A stretch of DNA of 64,000 nucleotides, from the NCBI RefSeq assembly GCF_000276665.1, contig NW_004955475.1, forward strand, positions 6,945,385-7,009,384, in the 5' to 3' direction. The notes below the pieces were generated by a model. That model did not search any database. It saw nothing but the letters and a program-made list of their open reading frames with translations, and was not told the origin of the DNA. Position 1 is the stretch's first letter. Every line of letters starts with the position of its first letter. Of the stretch, positions 44,460 through 56,692 are shown in pieces. A program made the position numbers and the translations under genes. Source of the DNA: Chinchilla lanigera (Eukaryota > Chordata > Mammalia > Rodentia > Chinchillidae).

Positions 44460-45923
44460 TATGGCTTGAAACCCAAACAGAAATTTCTCAAGCCAGGTTG
44501 TATTTTCTCAAGTTTATCATTTTCTGTGTCTAGTATCAAGGTTGCATAGACAGAAAGCCTCTCCAGGCTATCTAAGACAAATTTGTAAATGTAAAAGATG
44601 TAAATTAAGGCTGATAGAAAATGAAAGTTGTGAATTCACTTGCAGACGCTCCTCTGCACAGATCAAAGCCTACATAGTCTACTCTAAAAGAGTAATGCCT
44701 TCAAATTTTCATGGGTGTTAATTGTACCTTGTCCATATCTCCTCCTGTTGTGGATTTGCTACCCTAAATAACAAGCTAAGCAACCCCAGTTTGATAGTCA
44801 AGTTTAGACTGAACATTATCTGGTGAAGAACTATGAGCCATCATGATGGTTTGTGGTCAGCCGCTAAATACTGTGCAATTGGTTTCCCAAGGCTCTGTTT
44901 CTTCTAAGGTCTATTTGGAATCAAATAGACTTCACAAAAAACAAATTTTTGCAGCTGTCAGGAGTTAGGACAGCTGTGAAAAGAGTGATTTGGACTGAAT
45001 TCCACCTCCTGCACCACCCCAAAGTTCTGCCAGCACCAGTTTCTCGAAACTTTCCCATCAATGAAAGAAAAAATGAGAAAAAGTGCTTATGTGTGCTTTT
45101 CATGGGCCTGGAGGGGCCTGGAAGTTTTGCACTAAGTTACTTTTCCTAGTTTCAACATGTACCCTGAGTAGATCAAAATAGGGATGGCTAGAGGTTAAAT
45201 GTAAGGCACAGGGGTTTGTTATTTATAAATCCCCCTGTCTGGCCATAACTTCCCTAAACTGGCCTAAATTAAAATCAGCAACAACTGTTCTCTTTGCAGT
45301 ATGCTATCTGGGAAAAGAATTTCAATTTTGAAATGGACTCAGATATATCTTTAAATTGTCATGATATTTCTTCTTTTCCCATACTAGGTGGGCTGAGAGA
45401 ATTGCCAGTGTATATTTTTGGATATGCAAAAATGTAAAAATTTAGGGAGGATACAAATCTACCAGGACTGGCTATGTAACTTGGATGGAGCCCATTTCAG
45501 AACAAAAATGTGGGATTCCTACTTTAAAATTATTACTTTTTTTATAACAATAGCTGTTATGGTTTGGGGTTTTTGCAAGGGGAACAATACAATACAGGAC
45601 ACATATTTTATAAGATTATTTATAATAGTCACCCAAAGAATCATGTACAACAGAGTGTGGGAAATCTGTCCACACACTAAAGACCAAAGAATCCTGATGA
45701 GGGCCTAGATCCCATGATAATGTCCTGCATGTGTCCTGCTGAAGAGCCAGAGCCTATAACAATGCCTCCAGTGAATCCAACTGGAGGTCAAGAGCCTACG
45801 ACAATGTCTCAGGTAGGCCTATTTCACAGATCTGCACTGGAACACCCAAAGGTCAGTGGTGGAATCTAGAAAGTCTGTGCTAGTAGGATGAAAGATCTGT
45901 GCTAGCAGGCTGAGCGTTCTACA
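44460..45923. other. Unassigned sequence with one modest open frame
   Basis: The frame at 45418-45708 (96 codons) has one hydrophobic run (IITFFITIAVMVWGF) but no recognisable family or start context, so it is left unannotated as a gene. Parts of 45190-45300 hint at old LTR sequence; this is not supportable by eye. Confidence 0.35.
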
Positions 45924-46275
45924 CTGGAGCCAGGAAGTAATGCTCAAAGTAAGAACCAGAGCTCCCTGAAAAGTACCACAGCCATCCTCAGCAACAGTGA
46001 GGTCCTGAGCTCCTCCGATGATCAGGACAGCAAGTTCCCCTCAGGAAAACCAATATGACAAGCTTCTCCAGAAGACTAAGCAGTGCACCATCTTCCCCTC
46101 TGGAGCCAGGAATTGATGTTCAGAGTAAGGACCAGAGCTCCCCCAAGGTGAACCAAAGCCATTCTCAGCGATGACAAGGTCCTGGGCTCCTTGAAGGATG
46201 AAAACAGCCAAATTCATCAGGAAAGTCAGCATGATAAGCTCCTCTAAGAAAACCAACAGCTCCTTACAACTTCTC
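45924..46275. repeat. Diverged tandem duplication, period ~176 bp
   Basis: CTGGAGCCAGGAA recurs at 45924 and 46100, and the following text aligns through CCAGAGCTCCC, the AAGGTCCTG/GAGGTCCTG motif and the AAAACCAA segment. Family not recognised; it may be part of an old retroelement leader. Confidence 0.7.
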
Positions 46276-47956
46276 TCCACTTAGAACAGGCTCCCAACAG
46301 GTTCTACCAGCTCCCAGAAGCCTTTTTTCTTCTCCAGTTCTGCCTCTTATGCTGCAGGCAATAATCCTCAGGTGGGCCTCCCACACACAGCACCATGCTT
46401 ATTAAGTTCAGCTCAGTGTTACAAGTTGACCACCAGTTGTCAATCCACCACAATAGCAGATCATGAAATCAAACCCATTTCCTTCTAGTCACTGGGTTTA
46501 GTACAACTACATGGGTCCCCTGTCTGTGACATCCCTGTTTTGTGCTTTAAAAATGACTAGAACACATTTGTGATTCTCAAATTTAAACTGTCCCTTAACT
46601 GAAAGCCAGTAGTTATTGCACTATAATCTCATATATGATGATTCCTTTACGGAATGCTGTGGAAAGCATAAGTCACCCAATAATACTAAAGAACCTTTAA
46701 AAGACTTCAGATGATTACTTCATAGGGATAGATAAGTGACCTTTGGCATTTTATCAGTCTTTTGAAAGGATATTATTTATGTGATCCTCACTGACCTTCC
46801 TTGGTGAAGTCCCAAGTCTCTCTCAGCTAAAATTATCAACTCACTTTTGGCTTCTTGTCACTTCACATTTATTCACCAGATCAGTGCATGATTGCTACTT
46901 TCAGTCCTCATGGTGAAGTCAGAGTCTTAATGGTTAATAATATTTATAAAACATACTTCGAAAATGAAACCTTCGGTAGATAAGGGACACACGGGCCATA
47001 AACTCGCCAGCAATTGTTAGGCCTAGGCCTCCTCCCAAAACTGCCATAAAATGTGATCTTTGACAGATTTCCTTTTGGTAAAACAGCAAATGCCAAAGTA
47101 AAAATTCTTGACTATCTGAAGTGATTTTGCCAGTTCTAACACTGAATGCCTGGACTGCCTTACAGGAAAGGTGTTGGCTGTTTCATCTCTCTGGCTTTCA
47201 GTATCCTCCCCCAACATATCCACATCATACTCTGGAGATAGTACTTAGTGAGGAAGCATTTCCTACTATTAAGAGAAGCATGTTCATCAGCACCTTATCG
47301 GGTGCTAACATTTGACTTTATTCATACACAAAAGTCTATCTGACATGCAGAAAAAAAGACACGGATTTTTTAAAAAGAATAGAAAAATTTACATTGGTTT
47401 AACACAAATATGTGGCTTCTAGGGCCAGATAGCTGACTTTGTTACTATTTTCTATCTTGTTTTTCTGGTGTTGTGAATGCCCTAGCTAGAAGTGGGGGGT
47501 GTGGGGAAAGGAAGAAATTAAGATTCTGAGCTTCTTTTACCCTGGACTTCTGTAAGAATTCTACCTTATCTCTTGAAAATGAGTCAGAGGACACTATATT
47601 TCTAATTCCACATCTGGTATAACTACAGCCTGCTGAGACTGCATGTCACTTTTTGCTACAGCATCTTGAGAGCAGGGAGATTCAGCAATGCAAGCTAACA
47701 TGGCCTTTCCTGGGCTCCAATCTCAGTCCAAGTCTAAGACAGGGAACATGTCTGTTTGACTCCATGTCTGGTCCTGCCTTCCTGATCTTCCTCTTAGGAG
47801 GGGTGTAGGCCTGGATAAAACACAAAACCTTAGCATTTATGTAGGGGGCAAAGGATGTGGGGAAAATAGTGTTTCTTCAGCTCCTGGCTGTTAGTTGTAC
47901 CCAGCTGCTTGCCTGTATACTGTTAAAACTCTGCCAGCCTGACTTTAATCATACCT
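46276..47956. other. Unique sequence, nothing recognised
   Basis: No repeat family or coding signal could be assigned. Confidence 0.4.
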
Positions 47957-48115
47957 AGTTTTTTTGTCATTTTGTGACAGGGTCTTGCTATGCAGTTCAG
48001 GTTGACCTTGAGCTCACCTTATAGCCCAGGCTGGTCTCAAACTCACAACGATCCTCCTCTGCAGCCTCCTGAGTGCTGGGATTACATGCGTGCACTACCA
48101 TGCCTGGTTTCATAT
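47957..48115 (-). mobile_element. B1-type SINE, antisense
   Basis: GACAGGGTCTTGCTATGCAG to CCATGCCTGGTTTCAT is the reverse of a B1, with two similar segments (TTGAGCTCACCT and TCTCAAACTCAC contexts) fitting the internal duplication. Confidence 0.95.
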
Positions 48116-48309
48116 CTAGTTTACTCTCTTAAAATGATCAGATTTCAAAAGCTCCTCAGATATCACTTGACTTGAATTGGGATATATATTGACTTTCACC
48201 CTTGGCTCTAAGGTATTAGAGACCTTAACTGATTTAAAAGATCCATAAGAATGTACATAGGCTATCAAAGGCTCCAAATTGGCCAGCCCTTCTTCCAACC
48301 CAACATTTA

Positions 48310-48889
48310 CTTACTAAGCCAAACACTCTGTGCCAGGTTAATACAAAGAACTGGTATATAAGTGCCATGAGACCATGTCCCTGTGCTTTAGGAGATCATA
48401 GCCTGTTTACAAAGGCAGAGACATAAATGGATTATTTCAATGCGATGTGATTAATGATAGGCTAGAAAAGGGAACTCCACGACTCAAAAGCACTGAAGAG
48501 GAGCACCTAACCCAGCCTAAGGGCATCAGAGAAGATTGCCCATGGGAGGGATCACTGGGTAGAGTTCAAAGGAGTTAGGGTGAAATGGTGAGAAATAAAT
48601 GCCAAAGAAGGAACACCAAGAGCTAAAAAGAGGCTATCTAAAAGCACTCTATGCTCAGGTAACTATAAGTCAGGATATCTAAAACTCAAAGTTCAAGATT
48701 TGCAGTAGGGCAAGATGAGGTTGGAGAGCGAGATGAATGGAAATCTAGTCATAGGAAACTCAGATACTTAATTCAGGAGCTTAGCTTACAGATTAAAGTG
48801 AATGTGGATCCAGTTAGCAGGTTTAAGCACAGAATAAAATAAAACAAAAAGAAAAGAAAAGAATGGAGATGTTAAGGAGAAGAGAAGGG
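48310..48889. other. Unassigned, possibly an ancient repeat at 48310-48600
   Basis: The text about 48320-48560 resembles a mammal-wide repeat seen often in non-coding DNA, but I cannot name its class. Confidence 0.3.
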
Positions 48890-49195
48890 TGAGGGGAGGT
48901 TAGCCAATGGGTACATAGTAACAGGTAAGATGAACAAGTGTTCATGACCTAGCACACAGTAGGATGACTATAATTAACAATAACTTAATTCATGTTTTAA
49001 AGAATCTAGAATATAGGATTTTGAATGTTCTCACCACAAAGAAATCATGAATGTTTGAGATGACAAATATGCTAGTTACCCTGATTTGATCACTGAATTA
49101 TATACACATGTATCAAAGTAAAACGTTGTACTCCATGAATATATACAATCATATGACAATTAAAATGTTTTAATTAAGAAAAAAGATCCCTTAGA
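48890..49195 (+). mobile_element. Old L1 3' UTR, sense
   Basis: CACAGTAGGATGACTATAAT, CACAAAGAAATCATGAATGT and ACTCCATGAATATATACAAT, then an A-rich end, match the 3' UTR of older L1 families. Confidence 0.75.
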
Positions 49196-49392
49196 GTGCA
49201 GTGAGTACGTGAATAAATAAATCTATACCACAACTTTACTTAAAAATGTGCAATGATTTTTCAAGAAGTTTATTTAATATAAGTTAAAATTCATTGGTTT
49301 GGTTCTTGACAAGTTGCTCTAGTCAAAACTTTTATTCTCAGCTCACTTTGTGATTTAGTCACATGAAATTCATTCATTATTTATTTATTAAT

Positions 49393-49542
49393 TTTTTAGA
49401 TAGGGTCTCACTATGTAGTTTAGGTTGGCTTTGAACACATTATGTAGCCCAGGGTGGCCCCAAACCCTTAGTCATTCCCCTGCTTCAGCCTCCCAAATAG
49501 TGGGATTACAAGCACGCACCACCATGCCTGGTGTTCATTTGT
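49393..49542 (-). mobile_element. B1-type SINE, antisense
   Basis: GATAGGGTCTCACTATGTAG through GCACCACCATGCCTGGT is a reverse B1 with the internal duplication visible. Confidence 0.95.
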
Positions 49543-49561
49543 TTCAAGTTAATTCATTTCA

Positions 49562-49970
49562 CTATTCTCTTAATGGCTTTCTTGTCACTGAAACAAAATA
49601 CCTGACACTCACAAAGTAAAAGAAGAGAGATTTATTTTGGCTCAGAGTTCAGAAAAGCTTCAGTTCATAGTCAGCTGTCTCCAATCCATGGTGGCTTGGC
49701 AGAGGGACATGGCAAAGGACAGATAGCTTATAGCATGGCAGCAAAAAGCACAGAGCAAATTAAAAAAGAAGAGAAAAAGGGGTAAACCCTTTCAGGCCAC
49801 ACCCACCTCCTTTGAACAGGTTTCACTTCATAACATCACCTTCTTGATGCAATTACCTCTTAAAAACCCCATTTAGGAATGCATGCTGCTTTGGAGGGAC
49901 ATCTGCACTTCATCTTAACCAAACAGCCAGGAAGTAATGGGACATCTAGATATAAACCATAACACTCACT
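49562..49970 (-). mobile_element. MaLR-type LTR, antisense
   Basis: CTGAAACAAAATACCTGACA, GCCACACCCACCTCCTTTGA, CATAACATCACCTTCTTGAT and ATATAAACCATAACA are in the order of a reverse MaLR LTR. Confidence 0.65.
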
Positions 49971-49999
49971 TTTCCTCGTTCTTCTTCCCTTCTCAGGTG

Positions 50000-50245
50000 A
50001 ACTCAATCACTCTTTGAATAAACAATCAATTATCATTTTCTCTGAGATACCTTTCCTGATCTTCAGTTATTCTCTTTCTCCTTTGTCTTCCTATATTACC
50101 CTGTTCATGCCTTATGACTTTATCACACAAGTTTTATAATATCTCTTTTTCCTTAACTATTCCTCACTTGCTGGAAAGCAAAATAGTGCTTTTTATTGCT
50201 ACATCCCCAGCACTTAGCATAGTAAGCACTCATTTGTTTGAAACA
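50000..50245 (+). mobile_element. L2 LINE 3' end, sense
   Basis: GAGATACCTTTCCTGATCTT, TTGCTGGAAAGCAAAATAG and ATCCCCAGCACTTAGCATAG are L2 3' landmarks. Confidence 0.7.
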
Positions 50246-50369
50246 ATCTAAAGTTCAGGTTACTTGAATAGAAAGTTGAAAATAGACCATTGTAGTTATT
50301 TGAGCACTGGAGAAATTTAAGGACCATCTAGTATATAACAGAAAAAGCACCGATCATGAGTGGGGAATA

Positions 50370-50500
50370 GAAAGTGACTTAAGATTTGGGATTCTAAGCC
50401 AAGTCTTGTTGTTGACTTACTGCTGTCATTCTTTTTTATGTCTGGGCCTCAGTGTGCCAAGATATATATGGATCTAACTGATCTTCTAAAAGATTATCAA
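50370..50500 (-). mobile_element. MIR fragment, antisense
   Basis: TTGGGATTCTAAGCCAAGTC and TGTCTGGGCCTCAGTGTGCC match reverse MIR. Confidence 0.55.
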
Positions 50501-50876
50501 TCTCTCACCCCTCCCAGATACAATTATCTATGATTTTATTAGTCATATAACCTACATCCCTAGCCTCTAAAGATAAACAGAAACTATGGAAATAGGAATG
50601 TATAAAGCACTTAGCTCTACAAGAAGAAATACCAAGTTCTTCTCATTGATGACTGCCACAAAATGTCCTTGAAACATTACATACCTCCTCACTATCTGTC
50701 TCTTTCTACCTCTGCCTCTGTCTGACATTCTCTATACTTTATATGATTTTTCTAATTTGAGTATCCAAAGAATGAATCTGTAGAGGACTCCAGGAGTGTA
50801 TTAGGTAGCATTGACCTGACTTTACCTAGCTTTAGTAGCCCAAGAAAACCCATATAAAAGATTCTCCCCAAGTGAG

Positions 50877-50892
50877 TCTAGTACTATATATA

Positions 50893-50925
<33 letters not shown>

Positions 50926-50927
50926 CT
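50877..50927. repeat. (TA)n microsatellite
   Basis: TA-rich from 50877, nearly pure at 50899-50925. Confidence 0.9.
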
Positions 50928-51892
50928 CACAGGATACATATTCATTTGTTTGTAGCTTTTCATACTCAAAAAGGGCTCTTTTCTGATATTCTTTAGTCTA
51001 ATAAAGGTAAATGTTTTCTTGGATTTTGCTGTGAAACCAAAGTTACAATAACACAAGTCAGGTTTTAAAAAAAAAGAATTACACACACACACAAACAAAT
51101 ACACACATATTTAGTATATTACCAGGATTTTTCTTAGCTGGCTGGTAGTAAAGAACAAAGCTTTAACATCTGCCAAAACAAATGATGGCTAAAACAAAGT
51201 GTCAATGAGTACTTAATTTTTATTCATTGTAAAAACAAAGCCTGAAAGTTTTGATTCATTTCTCACTACCTCCAAATTTTAAAATTTCTGGTCAATTTCT
51301 CCCTTCAAAATTGGAAAATATTGTATTGGCTAAGCCCATAGAAATGAGTTGCAGGATTGTAGAACAAACTTTAAAAATAAATAATAATGATAACTTAAAG
51401 CTATAGCATTTGTATAATGTTTTACTAACATCTTATTTTGCATAAATCAACTTAGTTGATTCTTAAATAAGTTCTAGCAAGTATTAGGGACTTTTCACAT
51501 GTTAGTCTCCTTGTTGGGATCATTCTTCTCACCTATCACTGTGTAGTTCTACTAAAGCTTCAGATTTCAACTCAGTCAGCATATTATAAAGGAAACCATA
51601 GCTAATTTCACTGCCTATGTGAAGTATCCCATAACATCTTCATGGTACAAGTAGCTTTCTTTATTTCCTTTATCATAATTGTAATTTCACATAAGTAAGC
51701 ATGGCTATTTAATAATGATAACTCTATAATATAAAATTGTTGGTGGGAGGTAGCTTCCCAGACAGATACTGCATTTCTTAGTCCTCTTAATATCTGAGCA
51801 GAGGGGCCACTAGCATAAGATCGGTTTTCACCAATACATTGCAACAGGAATGATGTGTGTCACTTCTGGCCTACAACAGTTAAACAGCAGAT

Positions 51893-52022
51893 GTGGCCCA
51901 GCATTGCTCTGCTTGTAATCTCAGCTGTTCATAACGTTGCAGCAAGACGATCACTTGAGCCCAGGAGTTCAAGGCCAATCTCGGCAAAATAGCAAGAATT
52001 TGACTCAAAAGAAAAGAAAAGA
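51893..52022 (+). mobile_element. Old 7SL-derived monomer SINE, sense
   Basis: CTTGTAATCTCAGCTGTTCA, ATCACTTGAGCCCAGGAGTT and TTTGACTCAAAAGAAAAG give the 7SL/Alu order. It lacks the B1 internal duplication and reads more like a proto-B1 or fossil monomer. Confidence 0.75.
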
Positions 52023-52081
52023 AAAAAGTAGGTGCACATTCATTACTCTTTTTTTATATTTTTCCTGCCTGGTCATAGAAT

Positions 52082-52245
52082 CAGTGGTTGTCAACCTTGA
52101 CTATTAGAATTACCCCAGAACTTTAAAATATTCTAGCACTTCTGTTGTATCCCAGGGCAATTAAACTTCTGGAAGTAGGCCTCAGGGTTTTTTTTAACTC
52201 CTTAGGAGATTTGAATGAGTAGCTGAAGTTGGGAACCTCTACCTA
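52082..52245. mobile_element. MER5-like hAT-Charlie element
   Basis: Starts CAGTGGTTGTCAACCTTGAC and ends near TTGGGAACCTCTA, whose reverse complement is a partial match to the start. The interior TAGAATTACCCCAGAACTTT fits MER5A-type elements. Target duplication not clear. Confidence 0.7.
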
Positions 52246-52473
52246 AAGATGGCTCTGAATCCCTAGAACACTATGTGAAGAAACAGTGTCTGTCTAGCAA
52301 AAATATCTGTACTTGTTTTTTACATGAACCAGAAATAAATGTATGACAAATCACAGAATCTGGGAGGTTAATTTCTATGCCATCTAGATAACCTAATATA
52401 CTCCCCACTCTATCTCTAGCACCTACCATAGGTTCAGGGACATAGCAGGCACATAATTTTACTAAGAAAGGCA

Positions 52474-52610
52474 CTATCCTTCTCACCTTTATGGATGAGG
52501 TTTAAAGAGATTGAATATATCATCCAAGATTATACAGCCTAGAAAGAAGCAGTCTGAACTTAAGCCTAGGTCTCTTGGATTACACAATGGATGTAGTCTT
52601 CTACTGTATT
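52474..52610 (+). mobile_element. MIR fragment, sense
   Basis: ACCTTTATGGATGAGGTTTA, GAGATTGAATATATCATCCA and TAAGCCTAGGTCTCTTGGAT fit the MIR 3' half. Confidence 0.65.
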
Positions 52611-52619
52611 GTGATATGT

Positions 52620-53295
52620 TGAAAACAATATTTGTGTTTAAAATTAGCCAGGTAAGCCAGATTAAGTCATCCCAACTTTGTTGACAACGTCTAAAGCATA
52701 GTGAAGAGCCAATTAATTGTCCATACCTTCTCTCCACGAGGTTTGATTAGGGTATTGATTTTGACCCCATGAATGTCATAGAGCTTCTTTTTAGCTTACG
52801 TGAGCTGGTGCTTTTTGGACTTGATATCCACAGGGAACACAAACAAACTGTTGTCTTCTATTATCTATGTGGCATGCTCAGTGGTCAGGGAGAATTTGAC
52901 AATGTCACATCCAAAGCTTGTTCCTCCCAGTGGAGCTCTACCTAGGATATTTGAACCATCTATGGAACTCCAGTGTCTTAGGTTGCCAGAAGGTGGGTGA
53001 CATGCAGAATATTTTTTGTGTGGCTGTAGCTGTCTTTTCTCATTGCTTTCTTGGCCTTCTTTGCTTTATCCTTGGCTTTGGTAGGAACAGGGGTTCCTTT
53101 CTTTTCTTTTTTTTTTGTCTTTTTGAGACAGGGTCTTGCTATGCAGTTCAGGCTGGCCTTGAGCTCACTTTGTAACCTAGGCTGGTCTTGAGCTTGCAAA
53201 GATCCTCCTGCCTCAGCCTCTGGAGTGCTGGGATTACAGACTACAAGCATGTTCCACCACACCCGGCTCCTTCTTTTCTTCTGGTGTCATTTTGG
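52620..53295 (-). pseudogene. RPL23A: Processed pseudogene of ribosomal protein L23a, broken by a B1 SINE
   Basis: RPL23A encodes a protein of the large cytosolic ribosomal subunit. On the minus strand the sequence starts near an ATG at 53290-53288 (MTPEEKK-like), is interrupted by an antisense-oriented repeat (53100-53268), then resumes with a Lys/Ala-rich N-terminal part (TKAKDKAKKAKKAMRK). The conserved C-terminal half is clear: TTEHAT, VDIKSKKHQ and KKLYDIHGVKINTLI. The end of the reading falls near 52663 and is followed by text resembling the parent 3' UTR. It is intronless and has in-frame stops and frameshifts (for example around 52800 and 52940), so it is a dead retrocopy. Confidence 0.88.
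53100..53268 (-). mobile_element. B1-type SINE inside the RPL23A pseudogene
   Basis: TTTTTGAGACAGGGTCTTGC to TTCCACCACACCCGGCTC is a full-length B1 in reverse, with internal duplication. Because the SINE is read on the minus strand, it is in the same orientation as the pseudogene it splits. Confidence 0.95.
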
Positions 53296-53689
53296 TAGAA
53301 TAACTGTGATGCTCCATTTTGCAGATAAGGAAACCTTAGGATTCCAAAGACATTGATACTCACCTTAATGTCTTTTATAGATGACAGTTAGTAATGTATG
53401 ATGGTCTTGGCCTTCTCACAGCTAATGCTGAGGCTATTAGCACCTAATTCATGATAAATGTAAAATCTGAAGGCTAGAGATGGGAAGTAGTGATAGTTTG
53501 TGGGTAGTAATGCTCCTTATCAGATTATTTGTTTAGGACCAAGCCCAATATGTTATATGATTGTCATACTAAGATCATTTTCTGTGAGACCAAGAAATCA
53601 ACAATCAAAATATAGAATGATATAACTGAGGTAGCAGAATTTAACTCCAGAAGAAAAGAAGATCTGCACGACTGGCCGTTGACTTAAAT

Positions 53690-53930
53690 TTTTCTGCATC
53701 TCTCATTTTTGTCTAGCATGTCTTTCTAAAGATCACCTGAAGCATATCACTCCACAGTTCAAACATATATAACAGCTTTCTGTTCTTCCTCTTAGCATTT
53801 CCATGTCTACCTTCCAAAAGAACTACAAGACCTTCTACAATCTGTCCCTGTCCTTTTCAGCCAATTTTATGCCAATCCTCCTTTACACACCCTTTTCTCT
53901 AGACAAGGTGTCCTTTGCACTCTCTGTATC
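53690..53930 (+). mobile_element. L2 LINE fragment, sense
   Basis: GCATATCACTCCACAGTTCA, ACAAGACCTTCTACAATCTG and TGTCCTTTGCACTCTCTGTA follow L2 3' order. Confidence 0.65.
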
Positions 53931-54240
53931 ATTTTAACACCATTTTCAACATCCTATGAGCTTTCTTTTATTGAGGCTTGCTTCCTACTCCTACTCACAT
54001 CACACTACTCCATGAAGATTGTTTATGCTATTCTGACCTGCGTAGTATTTTTATATTAGTTATGTTTAGGTATGTTCACTTTAGCTCCATTTCTCTGGAA
54101 GAGTTTGTCAGTTGCTCAGTTGGAAAGTTCCCATACAAAACCTTCTTCATTTGTGTAACTGTTATCGCTGATTATTTTGTTTCTGGAAATAGTTTACAAA
54201 GTGCACCTCAACATGAGATCCCATTTGATAGTCACACCCA

Positions 54241-54640
54241 CTGTCTTAGCATGTTTTGTGCTACTATAGCAAAATACTAAAGACTAGATAAATTATAAGA
54301 AAAGAAATTTTATTTTATATCAGTTATGGATGGTGAGAAGTCCAAGATCAAAGCTCCAGAATGCTTGTTGCTAGATAAAAATCTATCTAGTCTCTGCTTC
54401 CAGGATGGTATTTTATATGCTCTAAAGTCTGGATGGAAGAACTCTGCGCCATCAAATAGGAGCAGAAGGACAGAAAAGATGAGTTTCCTCTTTTAAGCCT
54501 TTTAAAGAGATCTAATCCCATTCTTGAAACCCGATCCTTCATGCTTCAATCATATCCCAAAGGCCACACTGTCCAATGCAGTTGCATTGTTGCATGGGAA
54601 GTTAATTTCAGAAAAGCCTGAATCAACAAGTCGGAGACTT
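54241..54640 (-). mobile_element. MaLR-type LTR, antisense
   Basis: TGTCTTAGCATGTTTTGTGC, GTGAGAAGTCCAAGATCAAA, GAGATCTAATCCCATTC and CAATGCAGTTGCATTGTTGC match a reverse MST/THE-like LTR. Confidence 0.7.
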
Positions 54641-54884
54641 CAGGCACTCTTAGTTCTTCATTTAATGAAAGGTTTCTTGGGGGAAATGGTATTAGTGAAC
54701 ATGAATTTTTATAAAGGAAAAATAATGCTTTACAGAATGAGCCAACAGTCTTAATAATCATTAGTCATTTAGCAGAGCATTGTGATTCCTTTTGTAGCTT
54801 GCATGGACTCATTTTTCTCTCACTCTGTCTCTGGGTAATGAGAAGAACTAATGTAATTGTAGATGGAGACAGTGTTCAAAGAGT

Positions 54885-55030
54885 ACAGGTGCCTGAGTTC
54901 AAGTACTAGCTCTGCAACTTCCTTCTCTAAGAATTTAATGCCTTACTGAATCTCAGAAAAAATAATAATTCCTCCTACTTTGCAGAATATTTATGAGGAT
55001 CAAGTAATGCACATATAAGGGACCTGAGGT
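54885..55030 (-). mobile_element. MIR, antisense
   Basis: GCCTGAGTTCAAGTACTAGC, CTGAATCTCAGAAAAAATAA and GAGGATCAAGTAATGCACAT are reverse MIR landmarks. Confidence 0.75.
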
Positions 55031-55211
55031 GTTCCTCAAAGATCAGTTCTTGCTTGCTTCCCTGACCTTACAGTGCATAGATTTGAGTCAAAGAAGATGT
55101 TGGCCTAAGTAATGGGACTCCATTAATGTACTTAACAGGTTGCCATTAAGTTCCTCATCTGTTTACATGGTTAAGAGACCTATAGAAATTGAGGCATATG
55201 GCAATGCAAAT

Positions 55212-55310
55212 TTTTTTTTTTTTTGGTTTTTCTCTGGTACCAGGAACCAAACTCATGACCTTGCACAAGCCAGGCAGGCGCTTTTGCCGCTGAGCTAAAT
55301 CCCCAGCCCC
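55212..55310 (-). mobile_element. ID SINE, antisense
   Basis: Reverse strand GGGGCTGGGGATTTAGCTC with poly-T on the plus strand. The flank GCAAAT (55206-55211 and 55311-55316) is a short or trimmed target duplication. Confidence 0.95.
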
Positions 55311-55629
55311 GCAAATATTTATTGAAGGTCAGTATCAGAGCTAGAACACATATCAAGATATTATGATCTTGTGTCTCTTATGAAATTGTTATCTCAGCCC
55401 AAGGTGGGGACCTTGATCTATCAGTAATTCTCCTTGATAGAAATGACAGTTTAAAAGCCAAATTATTTCCTCTAACCAACTTATTTTTTTCTAACCAACT
55501 TATTTTTTTCTAACCAACTTTTTGAGAGAAACCATAGTCCCAAAGATTATATTCAAGTATACCCATCCTGCATCTAACATGTTCAGGATTTTTAGTTCAT
55601 GCAATACGATATGCAGGGATTGAGCACAC

Positions 55630-55745
55630 AAATTGTAGAATGAGAAGACATTGAATCTTGTCTTTATCATTTTCAAACTGTGTGGCATTAGGCAAGTGAC
55701 AAACTCTGAGCCTCCGTTTCCCTATTTGTAAAACAAGAATAAAAT
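55630..55745 (-). mobile_element. MIR, antisense
   Basis: GGCATTAGGCAAGTGACAAA, CTGAGCCTCCGTTTCCCTAT and TGTAAAACAAGAATAAAAT are reverse MIR landmarks. Confidence 0.75.
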
Positions 55746-56239
55746 ACCTTCTAGGGGCCAGCTACAGCAGCTGGGGTTATTGGCAATCTGAGATGTAGGA
55801 TTAAGCAGCAGCACAATCTCGTTCCCTCCCTCCATGAGAAAAACCCAAAAGTAGCCCTGTGGTATGTAGGGAACTTTGGGAACTACTTGAAGTCTCAGGC
55901 AATTGAGCCTGAGGAGATGCTTGCTGCTAGATTTCAGAAGTCCAAACAGGAAGAGGTACCACTCTGATACCATGCCCTGCCAGTAGTCTCAAGCTCTACA
56001 TCTGGTCTGTGTGAACTAAAGTAATTTGAAGAAGCTACATCTGTATTAAGATCTTGTAGACTATCTCACCTTGACTGACTATAACATAATGACTGTGGAG
56101 AGATGGTCTATTGTAATTTTCAGCCAAAATTATCTTGGGCTATTTCAGTGCCCTTAATAGTCCCTTACTTTCGACCTCTGTATATGATCTAACATCATCC
56201 TATCAGGTAAACATCCTAGAATACAGCCACCAATTGCAA
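55746..56239. other. Unique sequence, nothing recognised
   Basis: No clear repeat or coding signal. Confidence 0.4.
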
Positions 56240-56330
56240 ATTGATAACAATATGTAATATAACAACCATTGTTAACTCCTATCATCTTGTTTTGAAATCC
56301 TGTATCATTTTTTTGGTTTTGTGTTGTTTT
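56240..56330 (+). mobile_element. Short L1 3' UTR tail fragment, sense
   Basis: ATAACAATATGTAATATAAC and CATTGTTAACTCCTATCATC align with the L1 3' UTR end at 23070-23150. Confidence 0.55.
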
Positions 56331-56692
56331 GCTTTTGTCTTTGTTCTTGCTATTTTGTTATTGTTTTTTCTGTTTAAAACTGAATATTTTATACAATTGA
56401 ATCTAAATCCTGTAGAAAAGAGTTCCCTGCTTTACTGTAGCCTCCCTATCTCATGAGCCCACCAATGTACTTGAGGTATGTGTTGATTTATGGCCTTCTT
56501 TGTTTTGAGTTTATAAAACTTCTTTCAAGGTGGAATATGTCATTCAGAGTAACTTGAATCCATGTTCCTGGGTCATGGTCACTCATATTTGGCTCAGAAT
56601 AAATTATTTTCTTAATTATTTCAAAGCACACTCATTATTTTACATCAACACATGAGAGCACACTGATAGCCAGGAAGAGGAGGAGGTGATCA

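Noticed and set aside
45418..45708. 96-codon frame with one hydrophobic segment, considered as a retroviral envelope remnant
   Set aside because: No conserved motif or flanking LTR could be identified, so the assignment is unsupported.
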